The position numbers and the translations under genes are program-made. From Mesorhizobium sp. (GTDB lineage Bacteria > Pseudomonadota > Alphaproteobacteria > Rhizobiales > Rhizobiaceae): a DNA stretch of 37,495 nucleotides. Each line of letters starts with the position of its first letter. Position 1 is the stretch's first letter. Location of the stretch: the NCBI RefSeq assembly GCF_017306585.1, contig NZ_JAFKIC010000155.1, positions 1 through 37,495 on the forward strand, written 5' to 3'. Below the pieces are notes generated by a model, which saw nothing but the letters and a program-made list of their open reading frames with translations, was not told the DNA's origin and made no database searches. Positions 18,303-27,611 of this stretch are shown here, one piece after another.

Positions 18303-18314
18303 TTACCCGGGTAA
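18303..18314. promoter_or_regulatory. operator-like palindrome upstream of the GIY-YIG-like gene
   Basis: TTACCCGGGTAA is a perfect 12-base palindrome in an AT-rich setting, 56 bases before the ATG at 18371. Its size and symmetry suit a dimeric regulator of TetR or similar type. No cognate regulator is adjacent. Confidence 0.42.
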
Positions 18315-18370
18315 AATTGACAAAGCCTGGTTATTCCTCTACTGGCGGCCGGGAAGAAAGGCTTGCAACG

Positions 18371-18694
18371 ATGATCGACCGGAAAGAGGCAATCGCCGCC
18401 TACAGGAAACGCGAAGTGGTTTCGGGCATCTATGCCCTCCAGTGCAGGGCGACGGGACAGAGGTGGGTCGGCTACTCTCCGGATATGAGCACCGTACAGA
18501 ACCGGCTGTGGTTCACCCTGCGCTTGGGGAACCACCCTTCGAAGGATCTGCAGGCCGCGTGGAACGGCAGTGGCGCCGATGGCCTTCTATTCGAGACGAT
18601 CGAGCGGTTCGAGGCCGACGAGGCGCCTGCGGGAGCCGCGCTCCAGGCATGCCTGGCGCGATGGCGCGGCAAATTGAACGCATTGCCGGCCTGA
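18371..18694 (+). CDS. small GIY-YIG nuclease-like protein
   Basis: A 107-residue protein with a single recognisable domain: SGIYALQ (GIY at 19-21), then RWVGYS (32-36) in the YIG position. NRLWFTLRLGNH supplies Arg and His candidates (R45, H55), and FETIERF gives Glu76 as a possible metal ligand. This pattern fits stand-alone GIY-YIG domain proteins, whose cellular targets are mostly unknown. The frame opens at 18317, but GAAAGG nine bases before the ATG at 18371 marks the better start. It lies 75 bases before purH, in the same direction. Confidence 0.75.
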   Translation: MIDRKEAIAAYRKREVVSGIYALQCRATGQRWVGYSPDMSTVQNRLWFTLRLGNHPSKDLQAAWNGSGADGLLFETIERFEADEAPAGAALQACLARWRGKLNALPA

Positions 18695-18769
18695 GGCCTG
18701 GTTTGATTTCCACGGATCATGTGCTAGGGCGCGGGCATCCACCCACACCAGCCGTGAAAGGCCGCGCCC

Positions 18770-20386
18770 ATGGCCATCGCCGCCAAGAACATTCCCGCAC
18801 CGGACCTCGTGCCCGTGCGCCGCGCCCTGCTTTCGGTCTTCGACAAGACCGGACTGATCGATTTCGCCAGAGCGCTGGCCTCGGCGGGGGTCGAGCTGGT
18901 GTCGACTGGCGGCACGGCGAAAGCCATCGCCGAGGCCGGCATGGCCGTGCGCGATGTCTCCGAGCTCACCGACTTTCCCGAGATCATGGACGGGCGCGTC
19001 AAGACGCTGCATCCCTCCGTGCATGGTGCGCTGCTTGGCGTACGCGACGACCCTGAACACTCGGCGGCGATGCGCAAATACGGCATCGAGCCGATCGACC
19101 TGGTCGTCTGCAACCTCTACCCGTTCGAGGAAGTCCGCCGGTCCGGCGCCGATTATGCCGCGATCGTCGAGAACATCGACATTGGTGGCCCGGCGATGAT
19201 CCGCGCCTCGGCCAAGAACCACGGCTACGTCGCTGTCGTCACCGACCCCGGCGACTACGCTTCCGTGCTCAATGCGCTGGAGATGAACATCGGCTCGCTG
19301 TCGCTGGATTTCCGCAAGAAGCTGGCAGCCAAGGCCTTTGCCCGCACCGCCAGCTATGACGCCGCGATATCAGGCTGGTTCGCCGAGGCGCTCGGGATCG
19401 AGCATCCGACCTGGGGTGCCTTCGGCGGCAAGCTGGCCGAAGTGATGCGCTACGGCGAGAACCCGCACCAGAGCGCCGGCTTCTACGTCAATGGCGACAA
19501 GCGGCCGGGCGTCGCCACCGCGCGACAACTGCAGGGCAAGCAGCTGTCCTACAACAACATCAACGACACCGACGCCGCCTTCGAACTGGCCGGCGAGTTC
19601 GATCCGGCACGCTCGGCGGCCGTGGCCATCATCAAGCACGCCAACCCCTGCGGCGTCGCCGAGGCTGCCTCATTGAAGGCCGCCTACGCCAAGGCGCTGG
19701 CCTGCGACCCGGTCTCGGCCTTTGGCGGCATCGTCGCCGTCAACCGCACGCTCGACGCCGAAGCGGCGGAAGAGATCGTGAAGACCTTCACCGAGGTGAT
19801 CATCGCGCCCGATGCCACCGACGAGGCCGCGGCGATCGTTGCGGCGAAGAAGAATCTGCGCCTGCTGGTCACCGGCGGCCTGCCGGACCCGCGCGCGGCC
19901 GGCACCACCGTCAAATCCGTTTCCGGCGGCCTGCTCGTCCAGGGCCGTGACAACGCCGTGGTCGACGATCTCGAACTGAAGGTGGTGACGAAGCGCGCGC
20001 CGACGCCGGCCGAGATGGCCGATCTGAAATTCGCCTTCCGCGTCGCCAAGCACGTCAAGTCGAACGCCATCGTCTACGTCAAGGACGGCGCCACCGTCGG
20101 CATCGGCGCCGGCCAGATGAGCCGGGTCGATTCCTCGCGCATCGCCGCCCGCAAGGCGCTCGATGCGGCCGAGGCGGCTGGCATGGCCGAGCCACTCACC
20201 AAGGGGTCGGTCGTCGCCTCGGACGCCTTCTTCCCCTTCGCCGACGGCCTGCTGTCGGCCATCGAAGCCGGCGCCACCGCCGTCATCCAGCCCGGCGGCT
20301 CGATGCGCGACGACGATGTGATCGCCGCCGCCGACGCGCACGGCATCGCCATGGTGTTTACGGGCGTCAGGCATTTCAGGCATTGA
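18770..20386 (+). CDS. purH: bifunctional AICAR formyltransferase/IMP cyclohydrolase
   Basis: A 538-residue enzyme for the last two steps of IMP synthesis: formylation of AICAR from 10-formyl-THF, then ring closure. The N-terminal MGS-like cyclohydrolase domain (about 10-150) carries STGGTAKAI and DGRVKTLHP. The C-terminal transformylase contains the catalytic motif KHANPCG (Lys near 288), [10 protein letters not shown], and the C-terminal [10 protein letters not shown] and [10 protein letters not shown]. The length is normal. GAAAGG lies shortly before the ATG. It closes the rsmB-heparinase-purH neighbourhood and is convergent with the MFS gene. Confidence 0.97.
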   Translation: MAIAAKNIPAPDLVPVRRALLSVFDKTGLIDFARALASAGVELVSTGGTAKAIAEAGMAVRDVSELTDFPEIMDGRVKTLHPSVHGALLGVRDDPEHSAAMRKYGIEPIDLVVCNLYPFEEVRRSGADYAAIVENIDIGGPAMIRASAKNHGYVAVVTDPGDYASVLNALEMNIGSLSLDFRKKLAAKAFARTASYDAAISGWFAEALGIEHPTWGAFGGKLAEVMRYGENPHQSAGFYVNGDKRPGVATARQLQGKQLSYNNINDTDAAFELAGEFDPARSAAVAIIKHANPCGVAEAASLKAAYAKALACDPVSAFGGIVAVNRTLDAEAAEEIVKTFTEVIIAPDATDEAAAIVAAKKNLRLLVTGGLPDPRAAGTTVKSVSGGLLVQGRDNAVVDDLELKVVTKRAPTPAEMADLKFAFRVAKHVKSNAIVYVKDGATVGIGAGQMSRVDSSRIAARKALDAAEAAGMAEPLTKGSVVASDAFFPFADGLLSAIEAGATAVIQPGGSMRDDDVIAAADAHGIAMVFTGVRHFRH

Positions 20387-20387
20387 G

Positions 20388-20427
20388 CGCCCTCTTCCTT
20401 CCCCCCTTGTGGGAGAAGGAAGAGGCG
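20388..20427. terminator. bidirectional terminator between purH and the MFS gene
   Basis: CGCCCTCTTCCTTCCCCC and GGGAGAAGGAAGAGGCG pair over about 16 bases with small irregularities, starting two bases after the purH stop. The two genes are convergent, so the hairpin can serve both. There is no strong T-run on the plus strand. Confidence 0.6.
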
Positions 20428-20430
20428 TTA

Positions 20431-21807
20431 CTACTCAGCCGGCCGATCCGCCGGATAGGGCGTGCGAACCAAAATCGCCATCCCGATGCCGAGGAACAGG
20501 ATGATGGCGGCCATGCCGAGCCGCGCAGAGCCGCTGAGCGCGGTGATGGTCGCCACCAGGAACGGCGCCAGGAAACTGGTCGCGCGTCCGGCGAGCGCGT
20601 AGATGCCGAAGTAACGGCCCGACTCCGCAGCCGTGACGCTGCGCGCCATGTAGGAACGTGATGACGCCTGCACCGGCCCGAAAGCCAGGCCGATGAGCAG
20701 GCCGTAGAGAATGTAGGCCTTCTCGGCCGCCGTGCCGAACAGGCCGCCCGAATCGGTTGTCGAGAGCTGGATGAGGCCGAGCAGCGTGAAGCCCGGCCCA
20801 GTCGAGATGATGCCGATGGTGGCGACCGAGAGCATGACCAGCGCGATCATCACCACCGCCTTGGAGCCTAGTGCGGTGTCGAGGCGCGCCGCGATCCAGC
20901 AGCCGAAGATGGCGACCACATTGAGGATGATGCCGAACATGCCGATCTCGGTGATCGACCAGTGGAACATCGCCGCCGCGAAGGTGCCGCCGAGCGCCAG
21001 CAGCGCATTGACGCCGTCCTGGTAGATCATGCGGGCGATGAGGAAGCGGAAGATGCCGCCGCGCTTGCGCACTTCGGCGAGCGTCGATTTCAGTTCCGAC
21101 AGGCCCTCGCGCACCGCCGGTCCGATCGGGATGCCCTTGACGGCGTCCGGCGTGAAGAAGAACATCGGCAGGATGAACAGGAAATACCAGCCGGCGGCCA
21201 GCGGCCCGGTGGCGCGCGCGTCCTCGCCGAGCTTCGGGTCGAGGCCGAACAGCGGGGTGATGCCGATGATGGTCTTGCCGGTTTCCGGGGACCCCGCGAG
21301 GCAAGTGACGACGAAGATCAGCGCGATCATGCCGCCGAGATAGCCGAGGCCCCAGGCGGTGTTGGAGATGCGGCCGATCTCGCTCTTCGGCACCAGCCTC
21401 GGCATCATGGAATCGTTGAACACGGTGGAGAATTCCGCCGCCACCGAGGCCAGCGAGAACAGCGCCACGATGAAGAACAGGTTCGAACCGGGCGCGGCGA
21501 GCCACAGCAGCGCAAGGCTCACGATCTTGATTGCGGCGAAGAAGGCGATCCATGGCTTGCGTGGTCCGGTCTGGTCGGCGATCGAGCCGAGGATCGGCGA
21601 CAGCACGGCAATGACCAGCCCGGCCGCCGCGATGCCGTAACCCCAGACGGCCTGCCCGGTGTTGGGGTCGCTTGCCATGCGCGAGACGAAATAGGGACCG
21701 AAGATGAAGGTGGTGACTACCGTGAAGAACGGCTGCGCCGCCCAGTCGAAGAACATCCAGCCCCAGATGCCGCGCCCGGACGCCCGCTGCACTGTCTCTA
21801 CCGCCAT
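20431..21807 (-). CDS. MFS transporter, UMF1/Atg22-like
   Basis: A 458-residue membrane protein with about twelve hydrophobic segments. The N-terminus WGWMFFDWAAQPFFTVV is characteristic of the UMF1 (Atg22-like) branch of the major facilitator superfamily, whose bacterial members have unknown substrates; the yeast relative exports amino acids from the vacuole. LGSIADQTGPRKPW is the conserved loop between helices 2 and 3. The frame is open to 22074, but that extension runs through a repeat. The ATG at 21807 with GGGGGAA upstream is the credible start. Confidence 0.88.
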   Translation of the reverse strand: MAVETVQRASGRGIWGWMFFDWAAQPFFTVVTTFIFGPYFVSRMASDPNTGQAVWGYGIAAAGLVIAVLSPILGSIADQTGPRKPWIAFFAAIKIVSLALLWLAAPGSNLFFIVALFSLASVAAEFSTVFNDSMMPRLVPKSEIGRISNTAWGLGYLGGMIALIFVVTCLAGSPETGKTIIGITPLFGLDPKLGEDARATGPLAAGWYFLFILPMFFFTPDAVKGIPIGPAVREGLSELKSTLAEVRKRGGIFRFLIARMIYQDGVNALLALGGTFAAAMFHWSITEIGMFGIILNVVAIFGCWIAARLDTALGSKAVVMIALVMLSVATIGIISTGPGFTLLGLIQLSTTDSGGLFGTAAEKAYILYGLLIGLAFGPVQASSRSYMARSVTAAESGRYFGIYALAGRATSFLAPFLVATITALSGSARLGMAAIILFLGIGMAILVRTPYPADRPAE

Positions 21808-21890
21808 GCTGATTCCCCCGGCATCTGCTCCGCCCGCGTCGGGCGCCATGTCTGCATGTTTCCGATGCTCATGCAAATGACATACGTCGC

Positions 21891-22066
21891 GCTGCCCCTC
21901 ATTGTCCTGCCGGACATTTCTCCCCGTATGGTGACGGGGAGAAAGACGCTGTCCGGAAGGATTTCGCCAATTGTCGATGTCGCAGAATCGGCGCCGACCT
22001 TGCGGCCAGTTCCCTTTTCCCGTCACTATACGGGGAGAAGGTGGCGGCAGCCGGATGAGGGGCCGC
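21891..22066. repeat. palindromic intergenic repeat with inverted arms
   Basis: Left arm 21891-21927 and right arm 22030-22066 are inverted, imperfect copies. They share GCCCCTCAT/ATGAGGGGC, CTGCCG/CGGCAG and TTCTCCCCGT/ACGGGGAGAA. The left arm end also forms its own hairpin with ACGGGGAGAA (21934-21943). The spacer has no coding character. Elements of this type are common between rhizobial genes. It lies between the divergent-looking 5' side of the MFS gene and the 3' end of NAD-GDH. Confidence 0.7.
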
Positions 22067-22085
22067 GCCGACATCGCCAGACTGC

Positions 22086-25000
22086 CTACATCCCCGTCAG
22101 GTCGCTCATCAGCCCCGAGGCCACCGACAGCCGCGACACGGTGATGTCGCCGCCTTCGGTCAGCGCCTGCAGCCGCTCGCGGATGCGCGCCACCCGCTCG
22201 CCGCCGGCTTCCAGCCAGGCGGCCACCGGATCGGCCGCGCCGGCGTGGCCGGTGAGCGCGGCGACCGCGATGCCGCGCCGCGCCGCGCCGATCGTGTCGG
22301 TCGCCCGCGAGAGAGCGAGCTGGTCGTAATAGTCCGACGGCGTGATCGAGCGCGCGGCGTCCTCGACGCGAGGGATGCGGAAGGCATCGCTGACGGCGAA
22401 GAAGGCCCTCGCCGCGGCGACGATGTCGGCGCCAGCGGTGCGGGCCGTCAGCGCGATATCGGGGATCAGCTCCGCGACCTCGCTCATGGCCAGCTGCTCG
22501 GCCAGCTTTTCCGGGGCGCCGCCCTTGAACAGGCCGTGCCGCTTCTCCTCTATGCGCTCGCGCGAGAAGGCCGGCAGCAGCGACACCAGCTTGGGCTCCA
22601 GCGCCTTGCGCGCCGCCTGCAGTTCGCCGATGCGTTCGCTGAGCGGCGCGGTGCCGGCATCATTCTTCAGGTACCAGCCGCAGCTCATATAGATCAGCCG
22701 GCTGACCGCCTGGTAGAGATCGAGCTGCACCTGGCCGTCGATCTGGTTGTCGAGCGCGTCGATCTCCCGGTAGAGCGCCGGCAGGGCAAAGCCGTCCCGC
22801 ACCACGGCGAAAGTGCGCACCACGTCGGCCGCGCTGCGGCCCGTCGATTCCTGCAGCCGGTTGACGAAGGACGGTCCGCCGCGATTGACGAGGTCGTTCG
22901 CCACGACACGGGCGATGATCTCGCGGCGCAGCCGGTGGCCATGGATTTCCGCAGCGTATTTCTTGGCCATCCGGTCCGGGAAATAGCCCATCAGGTCGCG
23001 GTCGAAATGCGCGTCGTCAGGCACGTCGCTGGCGACGATATCGGAAAACAGCACGATCTTGGCATAGGCGAGAAGCACGCCGAGCTCGGCCCGGGTCAGC
23101 GGTTCGCCGCGCGCCTCGCGCTCGGCAAGGGCCGCGGGCGATGGCAATGTTTCCACCGCCCGGTCGAGCAGGCCGCGCGCTTCGAGCGCCGCCATGAAGC
23201 GCGCCTGGTGCGCGATGTCGGCGAGGCCGCGCTTGCGCGCGATCGAAAGCGCCAGCGTCTGCTGGTAGTTGTTGGACAGCACCAGCGCGCCGACCTCGTC
23301 GGTCATCTCGGCCAGCAGCTTGTTGCGGGCCGGGCGCGTCAGCGATCCCTTGCGCATAGCCGAGGCCAGCGCGATCTTGATGTTGACCTCGACGTCGGAG
23401 CAATTGACGCCGCCCGAATTGTCGATGGCATCGGAATTGCAGCGACCGCCATTCATGCCGAACTCGATACGCGCCCTTTGCGTGACGCCGAGATTGGCGC
23501 CCTCGCCGATGACCTTGGCGCGCACGTCGAGCGCGGTGATGCGGATGGCGTCGTTGGCACGGTCGCCGACCTCGGCATTGGTTTCGCCGGATGCCCTCAG
23601 ATACGTGCCGATGCCGCCGAACCAAAGCAGATCCACTGGCGCCTTGAGGATGGCGGTCATGATCTCGACCGGCGTGGCGGTCGTCTTGGTTAGGCCGATC
23701 GCCTCCGCGGCCGCCGCCGGCAAGGTGATCGATTTCTGGCTGCGCGAGACGATGACGCCGCCCTCCGACAGCTTCGACTTGTCATAGTCCTGCCAGCTCG
23801 AACGCGGCAGGGCGAACATGCGCTGCCGCTCGGCCAGCGAAGCCGCCATGTCCGGATTGGGATCGATGAAGATGTCGCGATGGTCGAAGGCGGCGATCAG
23901 CCTGGTTTGCGGCGACAGCAGCATGCCGTTGCCGAACACGTCGCCCGACATGTCGCCGACACCGACGACGGTGAAAGGCGAGGTCTGGATATCGCGGTTC
24001 ATCTCGCGGAAATGCCGCTTCACCGCTTCCCAGGCGCCCTTGGCGGTGATGCCCATCTTCTTGTGGTCGTAGCCGGCGGAGCCGCCGCTGGCGAAAGCGT
24101 CGTCGAGCCAGAAATGGTGCTTCTCGGAAATGGCGTTTGCGGTGTCGGAGAAGGTTGCCGTACCCTTGTCGGCGGCGACGACGAAATAGGGATCGTCGGG
24201 GTCGCGGCGCACCACGCCGGCCGGCGGGATGACACCCTCCAGCCCGATATTGTCGGTGATCGACAGCAGGCTTGAGACGAAATTCTTGTAGGCCGACGTG
24301 CCCGCCTCGAAGATCGCGTCGCGGCTGCCGCCCGCCGGCAGGCGCTTGGGGAAGAAGCCGCCCTTGGCGCCGACCGGCACGATGACGGCGTTCTTGACCT
24401 GCTGCGCCTTGACCAGTCCCAGAACCTCCGTGCGGTAGTCCTGGGCACGATCCGACCAGCGCAGGCCGCCGCGCGCCACCGGGCCGAAACGCAGATGCAG
24501 GCCCTCGACCTCGGAACCATAGACGAAGATCTCTCGCCAGGGCCTTGGCGCCGGCAATCCTTCGACCGCGTGCGAGTCGAGCTTGATCGCCAGCGACTGG
24601 CCCTTCTCCTTCGTATCGGCAACGAAATGATTGGTGCGCAGCGAGGCTTCGATCAGGTTGAGATAGCGGCGGATGATGGTGTCGTCGTCGATGTTGGGCA
24701 CGTCCTCCAGGGCATCCTTGATCTTGGCCTTGAGGTGCTTGGCCGCCACCGCGCCTTCAGTCTCGGCCGTCGGCCCAAGCCGGGCGATGAACAGCGCGTG
24801 CAGGCCACGTGCGATCTCGGGGTAGCGGTTGAGGACAGCAGCGATGAAATCCTGGCTCTGCGGAATGCCGACCTGCTGCAGATAGCGGCCATAGGCGCGG
24901 AGGATGGTGATTTCGCCCGACCACAGGCCGGCGGTCTGGGCAAGGCCGTTATAGCCGTCATTGTCGACATCGCCGCGCCAGACCGACAGGAAAGCGTCCT

Positions 25001-26876
25001 CGAACAGCGCGCCGCCATCGGCAAGGTCGATAGGCTTGCCGTAGCTGTTCTCCAGTTCCATGTCGTGGATGAAGACCAGGCCGAAGGTTTCGTCGCCAAC
25101 CTCGAAAGTGCGCTCGCTGATGACGCGGAAGCCGATGTTTTCCAGTACGGGCACGCGCCGCGACAGGGCCACCGGGCTGCCATGGTGGTAGATCTTCAGC
25201 GCCGCCTGATGCGGCTTCTGCTCGGCATGACGATAGTAGTCGATGGCGATCGGGTTTTCGGCACTGATCCTGGCGATGCGCCCGGCATCGACCAGCGCCA
25301 CGGCGGCGCTGAACGAATCCCGGTAGCTTTCAGGCAATCGCGCTGCGATCGCCTTCAACGCCTGGTCGCCGCCATCGGCATCCGCAGCGTCGGACAGGGC
25401 GTCCTCCCAGGTCCGCACGATGTCGCGGATCGCCGCCTCGATGGTGGCTTGCTCGACCTTGGGCGTCTTGCCGCCGGAACGGCCGATGATGAAATGGACG
25501 CGCGCCAGGCCGCCTTCCGGGAAGGCCGGATAATAGGCCGACAGCCGACCGTCGAAGACGGTTTTCAGGTAGCTGCCGATCTTCTCGCGCACGACGCTGT
25601 CGTAGCGGTCGCGCGGCACGAAGACGAGAATCGAGACGAAGCGGTCGAACTGGTCAGCGCGCACCAGCGCCCTGACCCTCGGCCGCTCGATCAGCCCAAG
25701 AATGGCGCTGGCGTGCTTGCGCAGGATCGGCACCGGCACCTGGAACAGCTCGTCGCGCGGATAGCTTTCCAGCACGTTGATCAGCGCCTTGCCGGAATGG
25801 TCGTGCCGGTCGAAGCCGGACTTGGCGATGATGGTTTCGGCCTTGGACCTCAGATAGGGGATTTTCATCACCGAGCGCGTGTAAGCGGTCGAGGTGAACA
25901 GGCCGACGATGCGCAGTTCGCCCGCGAGCGCGCCTTTCGCGGTGTAGGTCTTGACGCCGATATAGTCGAGATAGATGCGGCGATGCACCAGCGACTTGGC
26001 ATTGGCCTTGGTGACGATCAGCGGTTCAGGCCCATGCAGGAAGGCGCGGATTTCAGGCGTCGTCGTCACCGCTTCCGTGCCGCGCCTCAGAACCAGCACA
26101 TCGGGATCGGTCAGGATGCCGAGGCCGGGCTTTTCGGCCCGCTCCAGATTGCCGCTTTCCTCGCCGCCGGTGTATTTGAACTCGCGCATGCCGAGGAAGG
26201 TGAAATTGTCGTCACGCAGCCATTCGAGGAACGCGATCGCCTCGGCGACGCTCTTCTTGTCGAGCGGCACCGCCGAATAGCGGAATTCCGAGATCGCCTG
26301 ATCGAGCCGGGCCAGCATCGGCCGCCAGTCCTTGACCGCGGCATGCACCTGACCGAGCATCTTGCGCAGCCGCTCGGTCAAGGCATCAGCCTGCTCCGCG
26401 GTCAGCCGGGGAATATGGACATGGATGACGCTCAGCCGGTCATGGCTGCCATCGTCCTTGGCGAAATTGCCGTCGCCGAGGATTTCCTCGACACCCTTCT
26501 TGCCGTGGCGGACGGTGATGACCGGATGCGTGACCAAGGTCGGCTCGCCTGCGGTTTCGGTGACCTCGCCCAGGATGGAATCGAACAGGAACGGCATGTT
26601 GTCGTTGACGACGGTGATGACCGTCACCGGCTTGCCTTCGCGAACGACACCCGAATCGGTCTCGACCGCGACTACGCAGGCGCCCTTCTTGTGGCCGGCG
26701 ACCGCCTGGCCGGCGAGATCGGCGGCACGTTCGAGGTCGGCCACGTCATAGGCGGCGATGTCTTCCGCCGGCGCTCGGGCGAGCAGGTAATCGGCAAGCC
26801 TGGCCGGCCTTTCCTCCGTTTTCGCCGCCGCCGTTGCCTTCTTCTTGGACTTAGCTGCGGATTTCACGCTGGCCAT
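22086..26876 (-). CDS. NAD-specific glutamate dehydrogenase, large (180-kDa class)
   Basis: A 1596-residue enzyme of the very large NAD-GDH class found in proteobacteria and actinobacteria. It oxidatively deaminates glutamate to 2-oxoglutarate and ammonia. The long N-terminal region (about 1-700) holds ACT-like regulatory segments. The catalytic part includes PVGAKGGFFPKRLP (about 833-846) for substrate binding. GVGDMSGDVFGNGM (about 972-985) and GEGANLGVTQRARIEF lie in the cofactor domain. A helical C-terminal region of about 500 residues follows. GGGAGGAAG precedes the ATG. A Lys/Ala-rich N-terminus (AAKSKKKATAAAKTEE) is probably disordered. Members of this class are often allosterically controlled by amino acids. 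A long plus-strand frame across it is a codon-bias shadow. Confidence 0.96.
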   Translation of the reverse strand: MASVKSAAKSKKKATAAAKTEERPARLADYLLARAPAEDIAAYDVADLERAADLAGQAVAGHKKGACVVAVETDSGVVREGKPVTVITVVNDNMPFLFDSILGEVTETAGEPTLVTHPVITVRHGKKGVEEILGDGNFAKDDGSHDRLSVIHVHIPRLTAEQADALTERLRKMLGQVHAAVKDWRPMLARLDQAISEFRYSAVPLDKKSVAEAIAFLEWLRDDNFTFLGMREFKYTGGEESGNLERAEKPGLGILTDPDVLVLRRGTEAVTTTPEIRAFLHGPEPLIVTKANAKSLVHRRIYLDYIGVKTYTAKGALAGELRIVGLFTSTAYTRSVMKIPYLRSKAETIIAKSGFDRHDHSGKALINVLESYPRDELFQVPVPILRKHASAILGLIERPRVRALVRADQFDRFVSILVFVPRDRYDSVVREKIGSYLKTVFDGRLSAYYPAFPEGGLARVHFIIGRSGGKTPKVEQATIEAAIRDIVRTWEDALSDAADADGGDQALKAIAARLPESYRDSFSAAVALVDAGRIARISAENPIAIDYYRHAEQKPHQAALKIYHHGSPVALSRRVPVLENIGFRVISERTFEVGDETFGLVFIHDMELENSYGKPIDLADGGALFEDAFLSVWRGDVDNDGYNGLAQTAGLWSGEITILRAYGRYLQQVGIPQSQDFIAAVLNRYPEIARGLHALFIARLGPTAETEGAVAAKHLKAKIKDALEDVPNIDDDTIIRRYLNLIEASLRTNHFVADTKEKGQSLAIKLDSHAVEGLPAPRPWREIFVYGSEVEGLHLRFGPVARGGLRWSDRAQDYRTEVLGLVKAQQVKNAVIVPVGAKGGFFPKRLPAGGSRDAIFEAGTSAYKNFVSSLLSITDNIGLEGVIPPAGVVRRDPDDPYFVVAADKGTATFSDTANAISEKHHFWLDDAFASGGSAGYDHKKMGITAKGAWEAVKRHFREMNRDIQTSPFTVVGVGDMSGDVFGNGMLLSPQTRLIAAFDHRDIFIDPNPDMAASLAERQRMFALPRSSWQDYDKSKLSEGGVIVSRSQKSITLPAAAAEAIGLTKTTATPVEIMTAILKAPVDLLWFGGIGTYLRASGETNAEVGDRANDAIRITALDVRAKVIGEGANLGVTQRARIEFGMNGGRCNSDAIDNSGGVNCSDVEVNIKIALASAMRKGSLTRPARNKLLAEMTDEVGALVLSNNYQQTLALSIARKRGLADIAHQARFMAALEARGLLDRAVETLPSPAALAEREARGEPLTRAELGVLLAYAKIVLFSDIVASDVPDDAHFDRDLMGYFPDRMAKKYAAEIHGHRLRREIIARVVANDLVNRGGPSFVNRLQESTGRSAADVVRTFAVVRDGFALPALYREIDALDNQIDGQVQLDLYQAVSRLIYMSCGWYLKNDAGTAPLSERIGELQAARKALEPKLVSLLPAFSRERIEEKRHGLFKGGAPEKLAEQLAMSEVAELIPDIALTARTAGADIVAAARAFFAVSDAFRIPRVEDAARSITPSDYYDQLALSRATDTIGAARRGIAVAALTGHAGAADPVAAWLEAGGERVARIRERLQALTEGGDITVSRLSVASGLMSDLTGM

Positions 26877-26911
26877 GACGCTTCTTCCTCCCGTCGCATG
26901 CTTTTGTGACT

Positions 26912-26942
26912 ATGGTAGCAGATGACCGCTGTTTGGCGACAA
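26912..26942 (-). promoter_or_regulatory. weak promoter candidate for NAD-glutamate dehydrogenase
   Basis: On the minus strand TTGTCG (26937-26942) and TACCAT (26912-26917) are 19 bases apart and end about 36 bases before the ATG. The spacing is long and the -10 imperfect. This is an eye judgement only. Confidence 0.22.
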
Positions 26943-27012
26943 AGGTTTGACGGCTTGCCAAGAAATATCGGAATTCGGCACCGGGACGCGGCCCAACGAG
27001 GAGAAATGACCC

Positions 27013-27576
27013 ATGACCGGCAAAATCACGGCGCTTGATCTCGGCTCGGAAGAGTGGAGCGAACCGACAAAGGCCTATTTCGCCAAATGCGAGGAAAAGC
27101 TCGGCCTCGTGCCCAACGTGCTTAAGGCCTATGCGTTCGACGACAAGAAACTGCGCGCCTTCACCGACACGTACAACGACCTGATGCTGGGGGAGTCCGG
27201 CCTGTCGAAGCTGGAGCGCGAGATGATCGCGGTCGCCGTCTCCTCGATCAACCATTGCTACTACTGCCTGACCGCCCATGGCGCAGCGGTACGGCAACTC
27301 TCGGGCGACCCGGCGCTCGGCGAAATGATGGTGATGAATTTCCGCGCCGCCGATCTATCGCCCAGGCAGACCGCGATGCTCGAATTCGCCGTCAAGCTGA
27401 CCGAGGCGCCGGCAAAAATCGTCGAGGCCGACCGTGCGGCCCTCCGCAACGCCGGCTTCAGCGACCGCGACATCTGGGACATCGCCTCGACCGCGGCCTT
27501 CTTCAACATGTCGAACCGCGTGGCAGCGGCGATCGACATGCGGCCGAACGACGAATACCACGCCATGGCAAGGTGA
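27013..27576 (+). CDS. AhpD-like peroxidase-related protein (carboxymuconolactone decarboxylase family)
   Basis: A 187-residue alpha-helical protein of the AhpD/CMD superfamily. The redox motif HCYYCLTAHG gives C82, C85 and H89, the arrangement that supports peroxidase or thiol-reductase activity in AhpD. Family members annotated as peroxidase-related enzymes share the C-terminal RVAAAIDMRPNDEYHAMAR. A role in oxidative-stress defence is likely, but the electron donor and substrate are unknown. GAGGAG lies nine bases before the ATG. Divergent from NAD-GDH; convergent with lysE. Confidence 0.9.
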   Translation: MTGKITALDLGSEEWSEPTKAYFAKCEEKLGLVPNVLKAYAFDDKKLRAFTDTYNDLMLGESGLSKLEREMIAVAVSSINHCYYCLTAHGAAVRQLSGDPALGEMMVMNFRAADLSPRQTAMLEFAVKLTEAPAKIVEADRAALRNAGFSDRDIWDIASTAAFFNMSNRVAAAIDMRPNDEYHAMAR

Positions 27577-27590
27577 GGGGTTTCCTCACC
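27572..27590. terminator. hairpin overlapping the stop of the AhpD-like gene
   Basis: GGTGAGG and CCTCACC form a 7-bp stem with loop GGTTT that includes the TGA stop. It lies between convergent genes and could serve both, but lacks a T-tract. Confidence 0.35.
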
Positions 27591-27611
27591 CCGTAAGCAG
27601 GGCGAGAGAAA

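Noticed and set aside
20962-22329. 455-codon plus-strand frame across the MFS gene, the repeat and the NAD-GDH end
   Set aside because: It crosses two genes and a palindromic repeat, which a real protein would not be expected to do, and its translation looks random.
22245-23693. 482-codon open frame antisense to the 3' part of NAD-glutamate dehydrogenase
   Set aside because: Shadow of strong codon bias; no motif, no Shine-Dalgarno.
24495-26909. 804-codon open frame antisense to NAD-glutamate dehydrogenase
   Set aside because: It mirrors the real gene in a GC-rich codon-biased genome, has low-complexity Arg/Asp/Gly/His-rich translation and no recognisable family motif.
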